Shown piece by piece: positions 16,957 through 25,260 of a DNA stretch of 64,000 bases (the stretch's first letter is position 1; the number at the start of each line of letters is the position of its first letter). The position numbers and the translations under genes were made by a program. Under the pieces are notes generated by a model. It saw only the letters and a program-made list of their open reading frames with translations. It was not told the origin of the DNA and did not search any database. Source of the DNA: Nocardia grenadensis NBRC 108939 (GTDB lineage Bacteria > Actinomycetota > Actinomycetes > Mycobacteriales > Mycobacteriaceae); assembly GCF_001613445.1 (NCBI RefSeq), contig NZ_BDCJ01000019.1:186001-250000 (forward strand), in the 5' to 3' direction.

Positions 16957-18426
16957 ATGAACAGTCTTCTGCCCGGCGACAGTTCTCGACTGCTGATCGG
17001 CGGCAGCCTCGTGCCCGGCGGCAACGGCGTGTTCGAGAATGTGAACCCGGCGACCGAAGAGGTCATCGGCACCGCGGCCGACGCTGACGCCGCCGATATG
17101 AATGCCGCCATCGCCGCCGCCCGCACCGCCTTCGACGAGACCGATTGGTCCCGTGACCACGCGTTCCGGGTGCGCTGCCTGGAGCAGTTGCAGGCCGGGC
17201 TGAAGGCGCACGCGGGGGAACTGCGCGAGATCACCGTGGCCGAGGTGGGCGCGCCGATCATGTTCACCAGCGGGCCCCAGCTCGAGGGCCCCGTCGAGGA
17301 CCTGAGTTTCGCCACGCGATTGGCCAGGAACTACGAATGGGAAACCGAACTCGGGGTGGCCGCGCCGATGGGTATCAGCACCCATCGCGCGCTGCGCCGC
17401 GAAGCGGTCGGCGTGGTCGGCGCCATCACCCCGTGGAACTTCCCGCACCAGATCAACTTCGCGAAACTGGGTCCGGCACTGGCCGCCGGCAATACCGTCG
17501 TCCTCAAACCCGCCCCCGACACCCCGTGGTGTGCCGCCGCGCTCGCGTCGATCATCACCGAAGAGACGGAGCTCCCGCCCGGAGTGGTCAATATCGTCAC
17601 CTCCGCCGATCACGGCCTGGGTGCTCAGCTGTCCGGTGATCCGCGGGTCGACCTGATCAGTTTCACCGGGTCCACCAACACCGGTCGCGCCGTGATGGCC
17701 GCGGCCGCGGCCAATCTCAAGAAGACCTTCCTCGAACTCGGTGGCAAATCGGCGTTCATCGTGCTCGACGACGCCGATCTCGCCAGCGCGGTGAGCTACG
17801 CGGGGTTCTCGCTGTGCGTCCACGCCGGCCAGGGCTGTGCACTGTCCTCGCGCCTGCTGGTACCGCGGCACAAATACGAGCAGGCGCTCGAGGCCGCCGC
17901 GAACACTATGCGCGGTATCCGCCCCGGCGACCCGACGAACCCCGGCACCGTCTGCGGTCCGGTGATCTCCGACCGCCAGCGCACCCGGGTACTCGGCTAT
18001 ATCGACAGCGCCCGTGCCGACGGCGGGCGGATCGTGGCCGGCGGCGGCCGCCCGGCCGAGCACGACCGCGGGTTCTATGTCGAACCCACCGTCATCGCCG
18101 ATCTGGACAACAGCGCCAAGGCCGCCCAGGAGGAGATCTTCGGCCCGGTCCTGGTGGTGCTCCCCTACGACGGCGACGACGATGCCGTCCGGATCGCCAA
18201 CGACTCCCCCTACGGCCTGTCCGGCGCGGTGTGGGGTAAGGACCCCGAGCGGATCCGCCGGGTCACCGACCGGGTGCGTACCGGCACGCTCGGCGTCAAC
18301 GGCGGTATGTGGTACAGCGCCGACGCGCCCTTCGGCGGCTACAAACAGTCCGGTATCGGCCGCGAGATGGGGGTCGCCGGGTTCGAGGAGTACCTGGAGA
18401 CCAAACTCGTCGCCACCGCGCAGTAG
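16957..18426 (+). CDS. NAD-dependent aldehyde dehydrogenase (AldA-like)
   Basis: A 489-residue enzyme of the aldehyde dehydrogenase superfamily. It shows TPWNFPHQINFAKLGPALAAGN, the glycine turn FTGSTNTG, the catalytic glutamate in LELGGKSAF, the nucleophile cysteine in HAGQGCALSS, and EEIFGPVL. It closely matches Rv0768 (aldA) of M. tuberculosis from memory, and the next genes match Rv0769 and Rv0770. It should oxidise an aldehyde to the acid, plausibly the product of P450 and alcohol oxidation of a side chain. ATG 16957 follows GGGG; longer starts run into the operator region. It is the first gene of the rightward operon. Confidence 0.9.
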   Translation: MNSLLPGDSSRLLIGGSLVPGGNGVFENVNPATEEVIGTAADADAADMNAAIAAARTAFDETDWSRDHAFRVRCLEQLQAGLKAHAGELREITVAEVGAPIMFTSGPQLEGPVEDLSFATRLARNYEWETELGVAAPMGISTHRALRREAVGVVGAITPWNFPHQINFAKLGPALAAGNTVVLKPAPDTPWCAAALASIITEETELPPGVVNIVTSADHGLGAQLSGDPRVDLISFTGSTNTGRAVMAAAAANLKKTFLELGGKSAFIVLDDADLASAVSYAGFSLCVHAGQGCALSSRLLVPRHKYEQALEAAANTMRGIRPGDPTNPGTVCGPVISDRQRTRVLGYIDSARADGGRIVAGGGRPAEHDRGFYVEPTVIADLDNSAKAAQEEIFGPVLVVLPYDGDDDAVRIANDSPYGLSGAVWGKDPERIRRVTDRVRTGTLGVNGGMWYSADAPFGGYKQSGIGREMGVAGFEEYLETKLVATAQ

Positions 18427-18500
18427 GCGCGCCCGGCCGGTCCCACAGCAGCGGAAACCCTTTCCGACCAAGCTTTCCCGATCAACGAGGAGCTCATCCC

Positions 18501-19250
18501 ATGGCTCGTTTCACCGGCAGGACCGCCATCGTCACCGGCGCCGCCCGCGGTATCGGCGAGGTCTACGCGCAGGCCCTGGCCGCCGAGGGCGCGTCGGTCG
18601 TCGTCGCGGATCTGAACGAAGAGGGCGGTACCGCAGTCGCCGAGAAGATCGTGGCCGACGGCGGTACCGCGTCGTTCCACACCGTCGACGTCTCCGACCC
18701 GGATTCGGCGAAGGCACTGGCCGATTTCACCGTGGCGGAGTACGGCAAGATCGACCATCTGGTGAACAACGCCGCCATCTACGGCGGAATGAAACTCGAC
18801 CTGCTGCTCACCGTGCCCTGGGACTACTACAAGAAGTTCATGTCGGTGAACCTGGACGGCGCCCTGGTGATGACCCGCGCAGTCTGGGAGAACATGGCGG
18901 CCAACGGCGGCGGGTCGATCGTCAACCAGTCCTCCACCGCGGCCTGGGTGTACTCCGGCTTCTACGGTCTGGCGAAGGTCGGGATCAACGGCCTCACCCA
19001 GCAGCTGGCCACCGAACTCGGCGGATCGAATATCCGGGTCAACGCGATCGCCCCGGGGCCCACCGATACCGAAGCCACCAAGACGACCACGCCCGAGAGC
19101 ATGGTCAAGGATATGGTGAACCGGCTGCCGCTCAAGCGGATGGGCACGCCCGACGATATGGCCGGCGCCCTGCTCTACCTGCTCTCCGACGACGCCTCCT
19201 GGGTCACCGGGCAGATCTTCTGCGTCGACGGCGGCCAGGTGATCCGGTAG
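18501..19250 (+). CDS. Short-chain dehydrogenase (Rv0769-like)
   Basis: A 249-residue SDR with cofactor motif TGAARGIGE, an acidic VVADLN after strand 2 favouring NAD(H), NNAAIYGGMKLD, serine in NQSSTAAW, and catalytic YGLAK. The C-terminal ASWVTGQIFCVDGGQ is typical of classical SDRs. It matches Rv0769 of M. tuberculosis as remembered, including the unusual AIYGGMKLDLLLTVP segment. A strong GAGGAG ribosome-binding site precedes ATG 18501. The final TAG shares its last base with the GTG of the next gene, so translation is coupled. Probable alcohol or hydroxy-steroid dehydrogenase; the substrate is not determined. Confidence 0.9.
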   Translation: MARFTGRTAIVTGAARGIGEVYAQALAAEGASVVVADLNEEGGTAVAEKIVADGGTASFHTVDVSDPDSAKALADFTVAEYGKIDHLVNNAAIYGGMKLDLLLTVPWDYYKKFMSVNLDGALVMTRAVWENMAANGGGSIVNQSSTAAWVYSGFYGLAKVGINGLTQQLATELGGSNIRVNAIAPGPTDTEATKTTTPESMVKDMVNRLPLKRMGTPDDMAGALLYLLSDDASWVTGQIFCVDGGQVIR

Positions 19251-20284
19251 TGGGTGCGGACTCCGCCGGCGGCACCCGGGTCGGTTTCATCGGCCTGGGC
19301 GATATGGGCGGGCCGATGGCGAAGAAACTGCTGGGCTGGTCCGGCGGTCTCACCGTCTGCGATACCCGGCCCGAGGCGGTGGAGCCGTTCACCACCGCGG
19401 GGGCCGAGGCCACAGCCACCGCGGCCGAACTGGCCGCGAAATGCGGGGTCATCAGTATCGCGGTGGTGAACGACCGGCAGGTCCAAGCCGTACTCACCGG
19501 CGAGAACGGGGTATTGAGTACCGCCGCGCCGGGCACCGTGGTGGCCGTGCACTCCACCATCGGCGACGAGTCCGCGGTGGAATTCGCCCGCCGCTGCGCC
19601 GAACGCGGCGTGTATTTCGTGGACGCCCCGATCAGCGGCGGGGCCGCGGGCGCGAACAGCGGCCGGCTGGCCGTGATGATCGGCGGCAGCGCCGACGCGG
19701 TCGCGGCGGTGCGCGAACCGTTCGGCTGCTTCGCCGATCTCGTGGTGCACGCCGGCGAGGTCGGGGCCGGCACCCGCATGAAACTGGCCCGCAATCTGCT
19801 GCATTTCATCTCGTTCACCGCTGCCACCGAGGCACAGCGGCTGGCCGAGGCAGCCGGGCTCGATATCACCGCGCTGGGCAAGGTGGTCCGCCACTCCGAC
19901 GCGGTGACCGGCGGGGCGGGTTCGATCATGCTGCGCGACACCACCGCGCCCATCGAAGAGGGCGATTTCTGGTTGCCGATCCTCACCCATGTCCGGGAAC
20001 TCGGGGAAAAGGATCTATCCCTGGCGCTCGACCTCGGCGGCCGGGTCGACGCCGAACTCCCCTTGGCCGCGCTGGCACTGGCACGCCTCGGCGAGGGGCT
20101 GGGCGTCGGGCGGGGTGCGATCGCCACCGCGCGACAGGGAGCCGACGCGCCGCAAGACGCCCCCACCGCTGAGCGGGACGTCCACTCCACCCCCGCACCG
20201 GGGCGTGCCACCATCGCCGCACAGCAGGCCGCTCCGGGGACCCCGGCAGCCGGTGCGCAGAACGACAGTGAGGAATCCGAATAA
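19250..20284 (+). CDS. Beta-hydroxyacid dehydrogenase family (3-hydroxyisobutyrate dehydrogenase-like)
   Basis: A 344-residue NAD(P)-binding enzyme. The N-terminal Rossmann motif is GFIGLGDMGGPMAKK, followed by the substrate-binding segment DAPISGGAAGANSG and the catalytic lysine in RMKLARNLLHF. The corresponding M. tuberculosis gene, from memory, is Rv0770. After about residue 295 there is a 50-residue Ala/Pro/Thr-rich tail that the family does not need. It starts at GTG 19250, overlapping the SDR stop by one base (TAGTG), and its own stop overlaps the next start (TAATG). It should oxidise a short beta-hydroxy acid or reduce a semialdehyde. The substrate is unknown. Confidence 0.85.
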   Translation: MGADSAGGTRVGFIGLGDMGGPMAKKLLGWSGGLTVCDTRPEAVEPFTTAGAEATATAAELAAKCGVISIAVVNDRQVQAVLTGENGVLSTAAPGTVVAVHSTIGDESAVEFARRCAERGVYFVDAPISGGAAGANSGRLAVMIGGSADAVAAVREPFGCFADLVVHAGEVGAGTRMKLARNLLHFISFTAATEAQRLAEAAGLDITALGKVVRHSDAVTGGAGSIMLRDTTAPIEEGDFWLPILTHVRELGEKDLSLALDLGGRVDAELPLAALALARLGEGLGVGRGAIATARQGADAPQDAPTAERDVHSTPAPGRATIAAQQAAPGTPAAGAQNDSEESE

Positions 20285-21750
20285 TGGCCGACCCCATCTC
20301 TCTCCGACCGTTACCCGCCGCCGAGGCCACCGAGTGGGACCGCACCGCCGATGTGGTCGTGGCCGGCTACGGGATCGCCGGTGTCTGCGCCGCGATCGAG
20401 GCGGCGCGGGCCGGGTCGAATGTGCTGATCCTGGAACGCACCAGCGGCTGGGGCGGTGCGGCGGCGCTGGCCGGCGGCTTCATCTACCTCGGTGGTGGCA
20501 CGCCGTTGCAGCAGGCACTCGGTTTCGCGGACAGCCCGGAGAACATGGAGAAGTTCATGGTCGCCGCGCTGGGTCCGGGGGCGGATCGCGCGAAGATCGC
20601 CGACTACTGCCGCGGCAGTGTCGAGCACTACGAATGGCTGGTCGCCAACGGTGTGCCCTTCAAGGAGGAATTCTGGGGTGAACCCGGCTGGGAACCCCCG
20701 CACGACGAGGGACTGATGTATTCCGGCGGGGAGAACGCGGCCCCGTTCAACACTGTCGCGGACCCCGCCCCGCGCGGCCACGTCCCGCAGATGAGCAACA
20801 AGCGGACCGGGTCCAAGGGCGGCGGCTACATGCTGATGAAACCGCTGGCCGAAACCGCCGAGAAACTCGGCGTGACCGCCGAATACGACACCCGTATCCA
20901 GCGCCTGATCGTCGACGGCGACCGGGTCGTCGGCGTGGTCGCCAAACAGTACGGTAAGGAACTGAACATCCGGGCCGAGCGCGGGGTCGTCCTGGCCACC
21001 GGCAGTTTCGCCTATCACGACCAGATGATCGAGGGGTTCGCGCCGCGGCTCATCGGCCGCCCGGGCGCCGCCATCGAGGAACACGACGGGATCGCCATCC
21101 GGATCGCGCAGGCACTCGGCGCCGATCTGGCCCATATGGACGCCACCGAGGTCGCGTTCTTCGGCGATCCGCAGATGATGGCGCGCGGCATCCTGGTGAA
21201 CGGCCGCGGCCAGCGGTATGTCCCCGAGGACACCTACCCCGGCCGGATCGGGCAGATGACCCTGTTCCACCAGGAGAACCAGGCGTTCCTGATCATCGGC
21301 GAGGCGGCCTACGAGGAATCGCTGACCACCGAGACCTCCACCCCGTTCTTCCGCCGGCCGCCGACCTGGGCGGCGGAGACGATCGCCGAACTCGAATCCG
21401 ATATCGGCCTGCCCGAACTGGCCCTGCAGACCACGGTCGAGTTGTACAACAAGCACGCCGCGAACGGTCAGGACCCGCTGCTGGGCAAGAAAGCGGAGTG
21501 GACGAAACCCCTGGAGGGCCCCTTCGCCGCGTTCGATATGCGCGGTTTCACCGCGGGCTTCACCCTGGGCGGTCTGCGTACCGATCTGGATTCCCGGGTG
21601 CTGCACGTGAACGGCGAACCCATCCCCGGACTGTTCGCCGCCGGCCGCTGCACCTCCGGTGTCTGCGCGGGCGGATACGCCAGCGGGACCTCGCTGGGAG
21701 ACGGCAGTTTCTACGGCCGCCGGGCCGGGATTACGGCCGCGAAGAACTGA
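20284..21750 (+). CDS. FAD-dependent dehydrogenase, fumarate reductase/3-ketosteroid dehydrogenase fold
   Basis: A 488-residue flavoprotein. The dinucleotide-binding motif is VVVAGYGIAGVCAAIEA, followed by LERTSGWGGAAALAGG, which fits the FRD/KstD superfamily. A C-terminal FAD segment reads GLFAAGRCTSGVCAGGYASG. Members include fumarate reductases and 3-ketosteroid-1-dehydrogenases, which introduce a C=C bond next to a carbonyl. It resembles mycobacterial Rv0785-type proteins more than true KstD, but I cannot separate these without alignment. ATG 20284 overlaps the previous stop. Its position after two dehydrogenases and an aldehyde dehydrogenase suggests the final desaturation in the same route. 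Confidence 0.85.
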   Translation: MADPISLRPLPAAEATEWDRTADVVVAGYGIAGVCAAIEAARAGSNVLILERTSGWGGAAALAGGFIYLGGGTPLQQALGFADSPENMEKFMVAALGPGADRAKIADYCRGSVEHYEWLVANGVPFKEEFWGEPGWEPPHDEGLMYSGGENAAPFNTVADPAPRGHVPQMSNKRTGSKGGGYMLMKPLAETAEKLGVTAEYDTRIQRLIVDGDRVVGVVAKQYGKELNIRAERGVVLATGSFAYHDQMIEGFAPRLIGRPGAAIEEHDGIAIRIAQALGADLAHMDATEVAFFGDPQMMARGILVNGRGQRYVPEDTYPGRIGQMTLFHQENQAFLIIGEAAYEESLTTETSTPFFRRPPTWAAETIAELESDIGLPELALQTTVELYNKHAANGQDPLLGKKAEWTKPLEGPFAAFDMRGFTAGFTLGGLRTDLDSRVLHVNGEPIPGLFAAGRCTSGVCAGGYASGTSLGDGSFYGRRAGITAAKN

Positions 21751-21761
21751 AACGGTACATT

Positions 21762-21775
21762 CAGACACATGTCCG
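21762..21775. promoter_or_regulatory. Candidate autoregulatory operator overlapping the tetR start codon
   Basis: CAGACACATGTCCG contains GACACATGTC, and the ATG of the regulator (21769-21771) lies inside it. The 13-mer CAGACACATGTCC is identical to that on the minus strand at 16719-16731. Confidence 0.6.
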
Positions 21776-22347
21776 AAGGTGAATCCGTCGTCGTAGAGGC
21801 GACCCGTCGGCGGCTGTCCGCGAAACAGGCCGATACGGTCGACAAACTGACGAAGGCCGCGGTGGAGGTACTGACCCGCGAGGGGTTCGCGGGAATGACC
21901 ATCCGCATGGTCGCCGCCGCGGCCGGGGTCGGCACCGCCACCGCGTACACCTATTTCTCGTCGAAGGAACATCTGGTCGCCGAGATCTTCTGGCGGCGGC
22001 TGGTGGCGGCGCCCTCACCGGTCAGCGAGGATCCCGATCCCACGGTCCGGGTGGTGGCCGAACTGCGTGCCATCGCCATGCTGGTCGCCGACGACCAGGA
22101 GGTCTCCGGCGCGGTCACCAGCGCGTTGCTCGGCCGTGATCCCGATGTGGCCCATCTACGCGCCCGCATCGGCCTGGAGATCCGCACCCGTATCGAGCGC
22201 GCACTGGGACAAGACCCGGATCCCGACGTGGTCGTCTCGCTGGAACTGGTCTACGCGGGTGCACTCGTCCGGGCCGGTATGGGCTATGCCTCCTACGCCG
22301 ATATCGCCGACCTCATCGAGAAATCCGCGCTGTTGATCCTGCGCTGA
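21769..22347 (+). CDS. TetR-family transcriptional regulator
   Basis: A 192-residue regulator. The helix-turn-helix covers about residues 35-65 (AGMTIRMVAAAAGVGTATAYTYF, recognition helix in the second half). The remaining helices form the ligand pocket and dimer surface. It follows the FAD dehydrogenase gene by 18 bases and probably shares its transcript. An operator-like palindrome spans its own start codon, and similar sites stand before the P450 operon, the aldehyde dehydrogenase operon and mce, so it is the best candidate for the local repressor. M. tuberculosis has a TetR gene (Rv0767c, from memory) in the corresponding cluster. The inducer is likely a pathway intermediate or its CoA ester. 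Confidence 0.88.
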   Translation: MSEGESVVVEATRRRLSAKQADTVDKLTKAAVEVLTREGFAGMTIRMVAAAAGVGTATAYTYFSSKEHLVAEIFWRRLVAAPSPVSEDPDPTVRVVAELRAIAMLVADDQEVSGAVTSALLGRDPDVAHLRARIGLEIRTRIERALGQDPDPDVVVSLELVYAGALVRAGMGYASYADIADLIEKSALLILR

Positions 22348-22365
22348 GCACCGGAGCTTCGAGAA

Positions 22366-22845
22366 GTGAACAACCGCCCCAAACAGCTCGACTCGGCCTT
22401 CGTGCCGACTGTCATCAAGTACATGTCCAAGGTCAACACCTGGGCCTACCGGAAAACCGGCGGCCGGATCGGCGGCACCTGGCGCGTCGGGGCGGGCTTC
22501 CGCAAACCGGTGCCCACGCTGCTGCTGGAACACACCGGCCGCAAATCCGGTAAGCAGTTCACGGTGCCGCTGCTGTTCCTGCGCGACGACGCGAACATCA
22601 TCGTGGTCGCCTCGCAGGGCGGACTGCCGAAGAACCCGCAGTGGTACCACAACCTCGTCGCGCAGCCGGAGACCACCGTGCAGATCGGCAAGGACCGGAT
22701 TCCGGTGCGGGCCCGCCTCGCCGACGATGCCGAACGCGACCGGCTGTGGCCGAAACTGCTCGAACTGTACGCGGATTTCGACAACTACCAGTCGTGGACC
22801 GAACGCCGTATCCCGGTATTCGTGCTGGAGCCCCGCACGACCTGA
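22366..22845 (+). CDS. Deazaflavin (F420)-dependent nitroreductase family protein
   Basis: A 159-residue split-beta-barrel protein of the Ddn family. The typical LLLEHTGRKSGK segment, VVASQGGLPKNPQWYHNL and the C-terminal Arg-rich IPVFVLEPR are all present. Members use F420H2 to reduce quinones, nitroaromatics or enones. It starts at GTG 22366, 18 bases after the TetR stop and probably in the same transcript. In this context an F420H2-dependent reductase could reduce a double bond or quinone in the same catabolic route. That role is inference. Confidence 0.85.
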   Translation: MNNRPKQLDSAFVPTVIKYMSKVNTWAYRKTGGRIGGTWRVGAGFRKPVPTLLLEHTGRKSGKQFTVPLLFLRDDANIIVVASQGGLPKNPQWYHNLVAQPETTVQIGKDRIPVRARLADDAERDRLWPKLLELYADFDNYQSWTERRIPVFVLEPRTT

Positions 22846-22865
22846 CAGTTCAGGTGTTCTCGGCC

Positions 22866-22890
22866 GGTCACGCGGTTCGCCGTGGTGACC
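22866..22890. terminator. TTCG-loop hairpin after the F420 reductase
   Basis: GGTCAC-GCGG, loop TTCG, CCG-TG-GTGACC forms a stable, slightly bulged hairpin 20 bases past the stop. No T-tract follows, so the call is tentative. Confidence 0.4.
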
Positions 22891-23010
22891 ACAGCGCGGT
22901 CGGCTCCGTGCCGGTATCGCCCGAGTCGCCCGTGGGCCGAGAACGCCCGCGGCCCGCGGCGGCGCTCCCGGCCCGGAGCTTCGGCGATCACCTCCCGGCG
23001 GAGCGACCCG

Positions 23011-23042
23011 ATTCGGCGACACCTGTGGGGGCATCGCCGAAT
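23011..23042. terminator. Hairpin after the metallohydrolase gene
   Basis: ATTCGGCGA (23011-23019) pairs perfectly with TCGCCGAAT (23034-23042) just past the minus-strand stop at 23057. There is no T-tract. Confidence 0.4.
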
Positions 23043-23056
23043 AGGGGTGTGGCTTC

Positions 23057-23671
23057 TCAGGCCTGCGCGGGCACATTGGCCCGCTCGGCGCCGAGAGTGG
23101 TGTCGGGTCCGTGCCCGGTGTGGACCACCGTCTGCTCTGGTAGCGCGAACAGTCGCTCGTTGATGGAGGCGAGGATGGTCGGGTAGTCGGAATAGGACCG
23201 GCCGGTCGCGCCCGGTCCGCCTTCGAACAACGTATCGCCGCTGAACACCTCGCCGCTCGCACCGAAGTACAGACAGCACGACCCCGGTGAGTGGCCCGGC
23301 GTGTGCAGGACCCGTAGTTCCGCGCCACCGACCCAAAACACCTCGCCGTCGGCCAGCGGCCGGTACTCCACGCCGGGATGGGTCTGCTGCCAGAGCACAT
23401 CGTCGTCGGGATGCAAGAAGATCGGCGCACCGGTCGCCGCCGACAAAGTGGGCGCCACGGTGACGTGGTCGTTGTGCGCGTGCGTGCACACCACGGCGGT
23501 CACTCGGCGTCCGGCCACGGCGGCGAGAATCGGCTGCGCGTCGTGCGCGGCGTCGATGATCAGCACTTCGTCGTCGTCGCCGACGAGCCAGATATTGTTC
23601 GCCACATCCCAGCAGCCGCCGTCGAGGCAGAACTGCCCCTCGGTGACGATCCGTTCGACCCGGGCCGTCAC
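23057..23671 (-). CDS. Metallo-beta-lactamase-fold hydrolase, probable S-formylmycothiol hydrolase
   Basis: A 204-residue MBL-fold enzyme. Zinc ligands are visible in THAHNDH (HxHxDH), the histidine of HTPGHSPGS, the aspartate of FSGDTLFEGG, and a C-terminal histidine in HTGHGPD. Its GTG overlaps the stop of mscR by four bases (GTGA), so the two are translationally coupled. In mycobacteria an MBL gene (Rv2260, from memory) likewise follows mscR and is thought to hydrolyse the S-formylmycothiol formed by MscR, releasing formate and mycothiol. The fold is certain; the substrate is inferred from context. Confidence 0.85.
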   Translation of the reverse strand: MTARVERIVTEGQFCLDGGCWDVANNIWLVGDDDEVLIIDAAHDAQPILAAVAGRRVTAVVCTHAHNDHVTVAPTLSAATGAPIFLHPDDDVLWQQTHPGVEYRPLADGEVFWVGGAELRVLHTPGHSPGSCCLYFGASGEVFSGDTLFEGGPGATGRSYSDYPTILASINERLFALPEQTVVHTGHGPDTTLGAERANVPAQA

Positions 23672-24753
23672 AGGACCACCACCGAGCGCAGGACCTGCCC
23701 ACCGTGCATGGTGTGGAAGGCCTGCTCCACCGCGTCCAGCCCGATCCGCTCGGTCACGAACCTGTCCAGCGGCAACCGGCCCTGCCGGTAGAGGTCGATC
23801 AGCATCGGGAAATCGCGTTCCGGCAGGCAGTCCCCGTACCAGGACGATTTCAGCGCGCCACCGCGGCTGAAGAAATCGATGAGCGGCATCTCCAGCGTCA
23901 TATCGGGGGTCGGCACCCCGACCAGCACCACGGTGCCGGCCAGATCGCGCGCGTAGAACGCCTGCTGCCAGGTCTCCGGGCGGCCGACCGCGTCGATTAC
24001 CACATCGGCACCGAATCCGCCGGTGAGGTCCTGGATTCCGGCGACCGCGTCGGTGGTGGACGCGTCGATGGTGTGGGTCGCGCCGAGTTCGCGCGCCCAG
24101 TCGAGTTTCCGGGCGTCGGTGTCCACCGCGATGATGGTGCCCGCGCCGGCCAGCCGGGCACCGGCGATCGCCGCGTCCCCGACTCCACCGCAGCCCAGTA
24201 CCGCCACCGAATCGCCGCGGCCGACATTTCCGGTGTTCACCGCCGCGCCCAGACCCGCCATCACACCGCAGCCCAGCAGGCCGGCCACCGCCGGATCGGT
24301 CGCCGGATCGACCTTGGTGCACTGTCCTTCGTGGACCAGGGTCTTGTCGGCGAAGGCGCCGATACCGAGTGCCGGGGTGAGTTCGGTGCCGTCCTCGAGC
24401 GTCATGGGCACACCGGCGTTGAAAGTGTCGAAGCAGTACCAGGGGCGGCCGCGCCGACACGCACGGCACTGGCCGCAGACCGCCCGCCAGTTCAGGACGA
24501 CGAAATCACCCGGTTCCACATGGGTGACCGCCGAACCCACCGTTTCCACCACACCCGCGGCCTCGTGACCCAGCAGGAACGGGAACTCGTCGTTGATCCC
24601 GCCCTCGCGGTAGGTGAGGTCGGTGTGGCAGACCCCGCACGCCTGGATCCGTACCACCACATCCCGGGGGCCGGGATCGGGTATCACGATCGGGACCAAC
24701 TCGACCGGGGCACCGGCACTGCGGGCGATGACACCTCGAACCTGCTGGGGCAC
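23668..24753 (-). CDS. mscR: S-(hydroxymethyl)mycothiol dehydrogenase
   Basis: A 361-residue zinc-dependent medium-chain dehydrogenase closely matching M. tuberculosis MscR (Rv2259) as I remember it: VRGVIAR, CGVCHTDLTYREGGIN, GHEAAGVVE, VLNWRAVCGQCRACRRGRP, LLGCGVMAGLGAA and LKSSWYGDCLPERDFP. Catalytic zinc ligands are the Cys of CGVCHTD and the His of GHEA. The cofactor motif is LGCGGVGDAAI. The enzyme oxidises the formaldehyde-mycothiol adduct and also has S-nitrosomycothiol reductase activity. GTG 24753 has a GAGGAG ribosome-binding site six bases upstream. It is co-transcribed with the metallohydrolase gene. Confidence 0.93.
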   Translation of the reverse strand: MPQQVRGVIARSAGAPVELVPIVIPDPGPRDVVVRIQACGVCHTDLTYREGGINDEFPFLLGHEAAGVVETVGSAVTHVEPGDFVVLNWRAVCGQCRACRRGRPWYCFDTFNAGVPMTLEDGTELTPALGIGAFADKTLVHEGQCTKVDPATDPAVAGLLGCGVMAGLGAAVNTGNVGRGDSVAVLGCGGVGDAAIAGARLAGAGTIIAVDTDARKLDWARELGATHTIDASTTDAVAGIQDLTGGFGADVVIDAVGRPETWQQAFYARDLAGTVVLVGVPTPDMTLEMPLIDFFSRGGALKSSWYGDCLPERDFPMLIDLYRQGRLPLDRFVTERIGLDAVEQAFHTMHGGQVLRSVVVL

Positions 24754-24930
24754 AGCATCTCCTCTCGGGCGGTAATGCGACGATGCACGACAGCGCATAC
24801 GTTATCCGCCCACGCGCCGCACGGGCAGCGCCCCCGCGGAGGGCGGGCCGTCTCCGGCAACGAACGGGCGCCCCGGAACGCGGTGTGGCGGCGCACCCGC
24901 CGGGCACACCGCCACATCGTCGGCAAACGC

Positions 24931-25029
24931 TCAGAGAACTCCCCAGGCCTGCAGCAGATAGGTCACATTGGCGGCGATGGACGTGACGAGATTCGCCAGA
25001 TTCAGGGCCGCGGACCCGGCTTCGATCAT
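24931..25029 (-). CDS. Small hydrophobic peptide, 32 residues
   Basis: A short frame starting at ATG 25029 encodes 32 residues (starts MIEAGSAALNLANLV, ends YLLQAWGVL). It is preceded by AAGAAGAG six bases upstream, a good ribosome-binding site for such a short frame. Almost the whole peptide is compatible with one amphipathic or membrane-spanning helix. It stands alone between mscR and a small membrane protein, on the same strand as both. I do not recognise a family. The composition and ribosome-binding site make it more likely than chance, but expression is unproven. Confidence 0.4.
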   Translation of the reverse strand: MIEAGSAALNLANLVTSIAANVTYLLQAWGVL

Positions 25030-25260
25030 GTTCCACTCTTCTTTCTGATCCGACCCGACCGGAGCCCAAAGTACCGACGTAACCGAAGCCGGGCAAACGC
25101 GCGATCAGCCGGAAATCGGGCCACGAGGGATCGAATCGGCGAGTGAACAGCTGGCCGGAAAGGGGATCGGACACGAGTCCCACCCAGTGCGCAATCGCCG
25201 GCCCCGGGCCACACGAACGCTCGGATCGGGATCGTCGAGGAACACAGCGCGGCCGCCGGC

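Noticed and set aside
16645..18471. Upstream extension of the CYP123 frame to about 1010 codons
   Set aside because: The extra 600 codons are antisense to the aldehyde dehydrogenase; the P450 has a proper ATG and ribosome-binding site at 16644.
23017..23026. GACACCTGTG as a further TetR operator
   Set aside because: It lies between convergent genes with no promoter to control and has a mismatch in the core.
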